Below are positions 57,313 through 64,000 of a stretch of 64,000 nucleotides of DNA, piece by piece (within the stretch, counting starts at the first letter, position 1; every line of letters begins with the position of its first letter). The translations under genes and the position numbers were made by a program. The DNA is from Trifolium pratense (Eukaryota > Streptophyta > Magnoliopsida > Fabales > Fabaceae): NCBI RefSeq assembly GCF_020283565.1, contig NC_060060.1, positions 36,146,001 to 36,210,000 of the forward strand, given 5' to 3'. The notes under the pieces are model-generated. The model was not told where the DNA came from and did no database searches. It was given only the letters and a program-made list of their open reading frames with translations.

Positions 57313-59205
57313 CTTAGATTATATAATAAAAAAAGTTTAGTGTTAGACCACAAGTATTTATAAAGTTAGCATTGTTGCAGATTATAAAGAAGAGGCAGTT
57401 GTTAGCTTAGGAAATCTCAAAAATTTCGGTTTCAGAGAGCTCCAACATTCAACGGATAATTTCAGTTCCAAGAACATACTTGGTGCTGGGGGTTTTGGCA
57501 ATGTTTATAGAGGGAAGCTTGGAGATGGCACAATGGTAGCGGTGAAAAGGCTGAAAGATGTAAACGGTAGTGCTGGTGAGTTACAGTTCCAAACAGAATT
57601 GGAGATGATCAGCTTGGCAGTTCACCGCAATTTACTTCGCTTAATTGGATATTGTGCTTCTAGTAACGAAAAACTTCTTGTTTATCCTTACATGTCTAAT
57701 GGCAGTGTGGCCTCCAGGCTTAGAGGTACGTAATTCTCTCCACTAGCAGTTTTTCTCATACAGCATTGATTAATCGTTTTGAATTAAAGTAATATGCTAG
57801 AAATGGCTAAGTATTCAGATAATTAGGGTTGTTGGTTTGGTGTTATTTATTTCTCTCGGTGGCTTACTATAAAGATTATGCCAATTTTGTCCTTTTACAT
57901 ATTATATAAGGAATAAAATGTGTTTCAAGTCTTTTCTTAACAGGTTCTGCTTCTACTGGCAGCATATTGTTTAAGTGTTCTGTTTATTGCAATGCTTAAA
58001 TTAGCCATTGAATCTTAATACCTTCACTTTCACGGTGTTTAATATCATGTATGCTATGTAATAGGAAAACCAGCTTTAGATTGGAATGCAAGAAAGAGGA
58101 TAGCAATTGGAGCTGCAAGGGGACTTTTGTATCTTCATGAACAATGTGATCCAAAGATAATACATAGAGATGTAAAGGCTGCCAATGTGCTTCTTGACGA
58201 CGACTATGAGGCTATCGTTGGTGATTTTGGCCTTGCAAAGCTCCTTGATCATGCTGATTCCCATGTTACCACTGCTGTCCGTGGTACTGTTGGGCACATT
58301 GCTCCGGAGTACCTCTCGACTGGCCAATCATCTGAGAAAACTGATGTGTATGGATTCGGCATTCTCTTGTTAGAACTTATAACTGGAATGACAGCTCTTG
58401 AGTTTGGGAAAACCTTGAATCAAAAAGGTGCTATGCTTGAATGGGTAAGTCTATTCTCTGCAATTAAAACAAACACTCTAGTGCATTTCATTCATTAGTA
58501 TTAGACACGATCATTTGCTAGTTAATCTAATATCTTAACTCTTCAATCATGTTAGGCAAAGGATATGACATTAGGCAAGTACCTACCCCCTGGCACATAC
58601 CAGTATTACATATTAGAATGATTGTAATATGTATAATAGTGTGATACTTCTAAGATGCCCAAAATAATAATGACTGTGAAAGCTGTGTAGTTGTTGACAC
58701 TAGGCAAGTACCTAATCCCTGGTACATATCCTTGAAAATGAAATAGATATACCTCATGTTAGGTAAAATGATTGTATATATATTTCAGAGAGATTTTCTG
58801 TTATGACAGGTTAGGAAAATACAGCAAGAAAAGAAGGTTGAAGTGTTGGTGGACAAAGAACTAGGGAGCAACTATGATAGAATTGAGGTTGGGGAGATGC
58901 TGCAAGTAGCTTTACTTTGTACTCAATATTTGACAGCTCACCGTCCGAAAATGTCGGAAGTGGTCCGAATGCTTGAAGGAGATGGTCTTGCTGAGAAGTG
59001 GGCATCAACACATAATTATGGTAGCAATTGCTGGAGCCATAGTCACAGCAACAGTAGTAGCAATAGCTCATCTCGTCCTACCTCTACTTCAAAACATGAT
59101 GACAATAATGTTCATGATCGTTCTGTCATGTTTGGCATGACATTGGATGATGATGATGATCAGTCTTTGGATTCCTATGCTATGGAACTTTCTGGTCCTA
59201 GATAA
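55439..59205 (+). CDS. SARK-like: LRR-II receptor-like kinase, SARK/CIK/NIK type
   Basis: Eleven exons (55439-55535, 55639-55771, 55848-55919, 56217-56360, 56505-56576, 56681-56740, 56856-56956, 57128-57259, 57381-57725, 58065-58444, 58810-59205) encode 643 residues. In order: a signal peptide (1 to about 26); an LRR N-terminal cap ([30 protein letters not shown]); about five LRRs (about 78-195); a transmembrane segment near 235-255; and a kinase with glycine loop GAGGFGNV (305-312), VAVK Lys326, HRD 419-421 and DFG 439-441, followed by [11 protein letters not shown]. The short LRR array, the 72-nt LRR exons and the [16 protein letters not shown] region are typical of subfamily LRR-II. It should be an active RD kinase. 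Members act as co-receptors in CLV3 peptide signalling, senescence (SARK) and antiviral defence (NIK). I favour the SARK/CIK branch because the neighbour is ATG18b-like. Confidence 0.9.
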
Positions 59206-62189
59206 GTACTACAAATTTTAAAGAAAAAAAATAGTAAGAATACAAAAAAAAGGATCAGAAGTTCTTTTGGTCATATAAATCTTTAAAAGGAAATTTTATT
59301 ATATTAACTTTGTTTTTAATCCATGATAATGTGTATATATATTCTACTACAATTTTGTTATTTGGGGTTGTTGTAGATAGCAGTAGAGTAGTAGTACTAG
59401 TACAGTTGTACTAACTATTATGTAACTGTGCATTTGGATGCAATATTATAAAAAAATGGTTGAAGGTAAAAATGATGAGATGAGATTCTTTCTTTGCTAG
59501 TATAGTATTGAGTATGAAGCAGAAACACGAGGGTGTATTTGACAGTTTTAACTAAAGATGAGCATGACAATAGGCATATGAAATTTTCTTGAGTATTGTT
59601 TTGGTTGCTTGATGTTCAAACTTGTGACAGTGAGTTAAGGTCATGGTCTGATAGCTTTGTGGTTGTGGGTTGAACTGTTAAGGGTCATTTTCAATCTGAT
59701 ATTTTTGCAGGGTCACGCTCCCTATTATTTTTCTTTTCTTTATGTGGTGCCTTTTTTTATGTTCAATTTACCTTTTTGTCTTGTTTCTTATCTTCATATA
59801 TGTAGTCATACTTTTAGTCGGTATTGTCTTGTTTCCTTTTACTACCAGACCTCAGTAGCTGTTTTGTTTTGACCCATTGACGCTTCCTAAAGTATATTTT
59901 GTGCTCTTATGTTGCTACATCATGCACATGGTTCGTAATCTTTTATTTCAATTTATGGTAAAATTGCCAATTTTTGTGTGATTTATTTTAGCTTTTTATT
60001 CAATAGAATTAAATTTTAATTATCCTCTTCACACCTTATCTACCAAGTGAATTTGGACAAGTTCTTATTCATAATTTTAAGGCCTGTATATGCGTCTTCT
60101 AACTTATACTGCTATGTAGTTCAATATCTATTTTTTCATTCAACATCATACTTCTAATTCTCACTTGATACATTAACATTTTGTTAACCCAATGTATTTT
60201 CAATTAATTATCAATGACCTTTTTGTTGTCTATATGCCAAATTATTCATACATAACTAAAATAACTAATCTATAGTTCATCAATTCATATAAATTAAGAA
60301 AAACATACATTTATTTATTGATAAAAGTAATAAAAGTTTCAAAATTGTACATGATAACAAAATAAGTTACTTGATTGGATAAATGATAATAAGATTATAA
60401 ACAAATGAATTTAAATGAAGGATGAATTTGAAAGAAAAATGAATATACCAAAATTTGATACTCCTTTTATATAGATAGATAGATATTGTTCTTTTTTTTT
60501 TTTTTTAACAGCATATAGATATTGTTCTAGACAGGCTCAAGGTCCATATTCGCTATGTTAACATTTTGTGAAGACCCAAAGATAAAAACATTCATACGGG
60601 ACTACAACCATCAATAGAGAATTGTTTTATGTTTCCCTTTCCCTATAACCCTATCCAGGTGGTGGACCAAAGCTCAGCTTTGGCCCTCGTAGTAGACTCC
60701 ATAGCTTGATTGCTAAACCGGCAGGTGGAGAGGAGGGTGAAAGAGGAATGAGTTTGTCTGGAAGTTCCAATTTAACTTGAAAGGTGTGACATTAAATGGT
60801 GTTGGCGCTCGACATTGATAAGCAACATCTCGTAATTGTCATCTATCAATGCTCCAACGGCTCCACCACACCTCCTATTTAAAATCTTCTCATCCAACAC
60901 CACAAGGGACGCAGTTTAAATTACAAGAACCTATCATTCCATATTTTCATATTGACTTGAATTGAAGGTCAAACTGTTAACATCTACCCCGGCCAACTTT
61001 AACTTTGATTGTTTGTTGTTCGACATCGGCCACTTCTTCTAACCATCTTAGATTAGATATAAACTTTTAAAAATAAGAAGTTAAAATGAATAATAAAATT
61101 GAAAAAACATAGGTACTCTATAGTGTAATTGTAGCATAATTACAAAATAAAAGAGATTTGCTATGTCATATTAAAAAATGTAGTCTTTATTTTGTGATTA
61201 AAATGGTCGAAGCAATAAAAGGACTTCTAAAGAGGTCACATTTTAAATGGAAATTTAGTGACTACGCACTAATTTTTTTAAAGATATAGGTTGAGTGGAG
61301 CAAGAACAAAATTCTGTTGATGAAGCGTGAAGTAGGATGTGGGCAAGATCTTCAATGGGATTGTTGTTCTTGACAGAACTTTGACGTGTACGCCAATTTT
61401 TTATTTTTTTATTTTCGATAAGATGGGTAAAATATTTATATATTTAATCGATTAGTAATATATTCCTTCCTGTTTTTATTATAAGAAAAAGGGCTAAATG
61501 CGATTTTGGTCAAAATTTTACAATTGTTTAATTTTAGCTCCTAAATTTTAATCACTTGATTTCAACTTATAATTGCTAAATTTTGACCCCAAATTTATGT
61601 CATTTAGCATGTGCTAACCCCTAGTTGATTTTTTTTTTTACTAAAACTTACTTATTTGACATTTTAAATTATTATTTTTAAATAAATAAAAAACATTTTT
61701 AAAATTCAAACGATGATTTTAAATAAAAAATATTTGTTTTAAAAAATGTATTAAAAAAGAAAAGAAAAGTATAATAATAATTTTTTTAAAAATAGTTTAA
61801 AAAATTAGTTCATAAAAATATTTGTAAACTATTTTTTTGTAACTAAATTATTTTCTAAACTACATGTAACATTATAAGTTATGCATCAAATAATATACTG
61901 ACACATAATACATGATGTGTCATATTCATTAAATAATGTGACAATGTATGTGTAAAGAATCTTTACACGACAATTAAACTCTTTTTTTAAAAACAAAACA
62001 ACGATTTCTCAATTATTTTAACTCGTGCACACGGGGATAGATAGGAATAGGATATAGGACCTGGAAAACATGTTTTGTTACACAAATCAAAGGCGGTTGG
62101 TTGGTTAAACTAATTCATCGGAAGGACCAAAGCAACCACTGAATAATTCAATCATTCATTCATTAAGCAATCATCAAACAACACTTTCA
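59206..62189. other. Intergenic region between the SARK-like and ATG18b-like genes
   Basis: The SARK-like 3' UTR comes first. A GC-richer patch at about 60640-60910 (CAGGTGGTGGACCAAAGCTC) stands out in AT-rich DNA and may be a transposon relic that I cannot identify. At 61490-61640 lies a decayed 'TTTTGGTC'-type fold-back arm. Nothing coding is supported. Confidence 0.4.
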
Positions 62190-63991
62190 ATGTCATCATC
62201 CTCATCGTCTTCGTGTCCTATTCTTTGCGCCTCTTTCAACCAAGACAACAGGTCAATTCTATTTCCCCCCCTTATCTTTTTCAATCATAATTTTCCCTGC
62301 TAAATTGATTTGATTTTCTTTCCATAAACAACTTTATCCATTAATCAAGTAATTAATTAATTGCAGTTGCTTTGCTATTGGAACCAAAGATGGTTTCAAA
62401 ATATTTGACACCAATACAGGAAAACTATGTTATGAAAGAGGTACTTAAGTTATACATACTATACTAGTACTAATTAATTTCTTCAATTTCATTCTCATTA
62501 TCATAATCTCCTAACTAACCAACTAACTAACTAACTATTTCAGCTGTTGGAGCTTTCTCTATTGTTGAGATGTTATTTACCTCAAGTCTTCTAGCTATCG
62601 TTGGTGCTGGTGATCAGGTTTACTATTAATGAACATTGTTGTCTGTTTCATTCTATCAAGCACAAACACTCCTCATATTAGCTGTGTCCCGTGTCGGACA
62701 CCGACACCTATAATTACACTTAATTATGTCATTTTCTCAAATTATTATCGGTGTCGACGTGTCAGTGTCCGTGATATTTGATTTGATTTAGGGTTTTTTC
62801 TCTTTGATTTAATTGTCTATTGTTTTAACCTATGCAGCCATCTTTGTCGCCTCGACGTCTTTGTTTATTCAATACTACAACTGAAGCTCCTCTTAGGGAA
62901 TTGAACTTTCTTACTTCAATATTAGCTATTCGCATGAATCGAAAAAGGTCACACATACATACATTCATGCACCCTAGTATAATGCTAAGTCCAATGACCT
63001 AATCAGCAGCATACGTCTTTGATCATTAAGAATAATCTTATCTGACTTTGTTTCTCTCTAATGCAGACTCATTGTCATTTTACAAGACAAAGCATATGTA
63101 TATGAAATAAATAGTCTTTCAATCTTGGACACTTTCGACACTGTGCCAAATATTAAAGGTGAGATTGGAATTAATGTGTGATAAGATTTCACTCACTCAC
63201 TCAGGAAAGTTTCTGTGAAGCATTGTTTTTCTTCCAAAGTACTTGATATGTTTCTATAAATTGCTTATCTCCACATATATACCATCCTTTGATAGACTAG
63301 CACCTTTCATTTTGATTTTTGGATGAGTATAGGTCTCTTTTATGTCTATGATAAAAAGAAAGAGCTTGTGTTAATGCCTAACTAAAACAATTTTGCATAT
63401 ACTTATCTAAGACAATTTTCTCTACAGGACTTTGTGCTTTTTCCCCTTGTTTGGATGCTTGCTACATGGCTCTTCCTGCTAGCACCACGAAAGGGTCTGC
63501 ATTGTTGTACAATGTCATGGATTGTAATTTACACTGTGAGGTTATGCCTAATTTTCCTTTCTAAATTTCTTTGTATGACAAGATAAAATGACTTGGTTTG
63601 TTTAATATTCATAATCTATTTCGCTATTGAGCTTTCACTGCCTTATGTGAGATTTCATTACTTGGGGAGAATAGTAGGAAAAAGATTTGGTTTTCAGTAC
63701 ACATGAATAAATGACTTATTCCATTATTTTAACATGATAGTAATCTTTTTTTTAAGGATATAATTGTCACTGTTTTGTTTGTCTGTCTTTTACTTCTATA
63801 TATAAAATTAATATGCCTATTTTTCTTCTTTCAAAAAACTGACATGCATTATTACTGTATCTGAAATACAGATCGAGGCTCATCGTTCACCACTGGCTGC
63901 AATGGTCTTTTCTTCTAATGGAATGTACATAGCTACAGCATCTGAACAAGGAACCTTAGTCAGAGTTCATTTGGTGTCAGATGCAACAAAG
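62190..63991 (+). CDS. ATG18B: ATG18b-like autophagy beta-propeller protein, 5' part
   Basis: Seven exons are visible (62190-62251, 62367-62440, 62544-62617, 62838-62947, 63067-63158, 63428-63540, 63872-63991), giving 215 residues in a continuous frame; the gene runs off the right edge. Motifs include CASFNQDNSCFAIGTKDGFK, LFTSSLLAIVGAGDQ, PRRLCLFNTTTEAPLRELNF, LQDKAYVYEINSLSILDTFD and AHRSPLAAMVFSSNGMYIAT. These match WIPI/ATG18 propeller blades and especially plant ATG18b. The phosphoinositide-binding FRRG motif should lie just past the edge, after VHLVSDATK. The last donor (AAAG|GTGATG) is the final readable junction. The protein binds PI3P and acts in autophagosome formation and, in plants, stress responses. 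Confidence 0.9.
62683..62775. repeat. Fold-back repeat in ATG18b-like intron 3
   Basis: GTGTCGGACACCGACACC on the left and ATCGGTGTCGACGTGTCAGT on the right are imperfect inverted copies around an AT-rich centre. A related ATTATTATCGGTGTCAAC word occurs in bL35c intron 2 near 7090, so it is a dispersed repeat. Confidence 0.5.
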
Positions 63992-64000
63992 GTGATGAAT

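Overview
This 64 kb window is AT-rich nuclear DNA from a dicot plant. A legume of the Medicago/clover/pea group is most likely, judging from the short-intron gene structures, a legume-style TIR-NBS-LRR remnant and the mix of repeats. That placement is an inference from sequence style, not a database result. All genes are split by GT-AG introns, so exon structures were built by hand from reading frame, splice consensus and family knowledge. All repeat boundaries were also read by eye.

Left part (1-25 kb), gene-rich. Four genes lie on the minus strand: an ASG1-like nuclear protein (runs off the left edge), plastid ribosomal protein bL35, RNase H2 subunit C and the nucleoporin Nup43. On the plus strand follow a small chloroplast-type membrane protein, a broken TIR-NBS-LRR fragment abutting a broken Copia fragment, and a WRINKLED1-type double-AP2 transcription factor that contains the family's 9-nt micro-exon.

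Middle part (25-55 kb), a repeat-dominated stretch with no intact host gene that I recognise. It holds six copies of one Mutator-type MITE family (9-bp target duplications; a further copy, the first, lies within the left part and is counted in the six), Stowaway-type MITEs, a hAT-type element, a TRIM, a solo LTR, SINE-like copies, fold-back elements and several nested insertions. Its centrepiece is an 8.4 kb LTR element (44660-53077) whose two 480-bp LTRs read as identical. The TATA box, primer-binding site and polypurine tract place its transcription on the minus strand, but its only substantial ORFs lie on the plus strand. Those ORFs form three units, each with its own TATA-like box, and one carries a putative-gypsy-type-transposon domain and a spliced intron. 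No gag-pol is present. A 70-bp tandem array of about 19 units lies between the ORFs and the primer-binding site.

Right part (55-64 kb), two plus-strand genes: an LRR-II receptor kinase of the SARK/CIK/NIK group and an ATG18b-like autophagy beta-propeller protein (runs off the right edge).

The host genes are unrelated housekeeping and regulatory functions (plastid translation, ribonucleotide removal, nuclear pore, lipid or stress transcription control, receptor signalling, autophagy) and do not form a pathway. Their order resembles, from memory, parts of two duplicated Arabidopsis segments on chromosomes 2 and 4.
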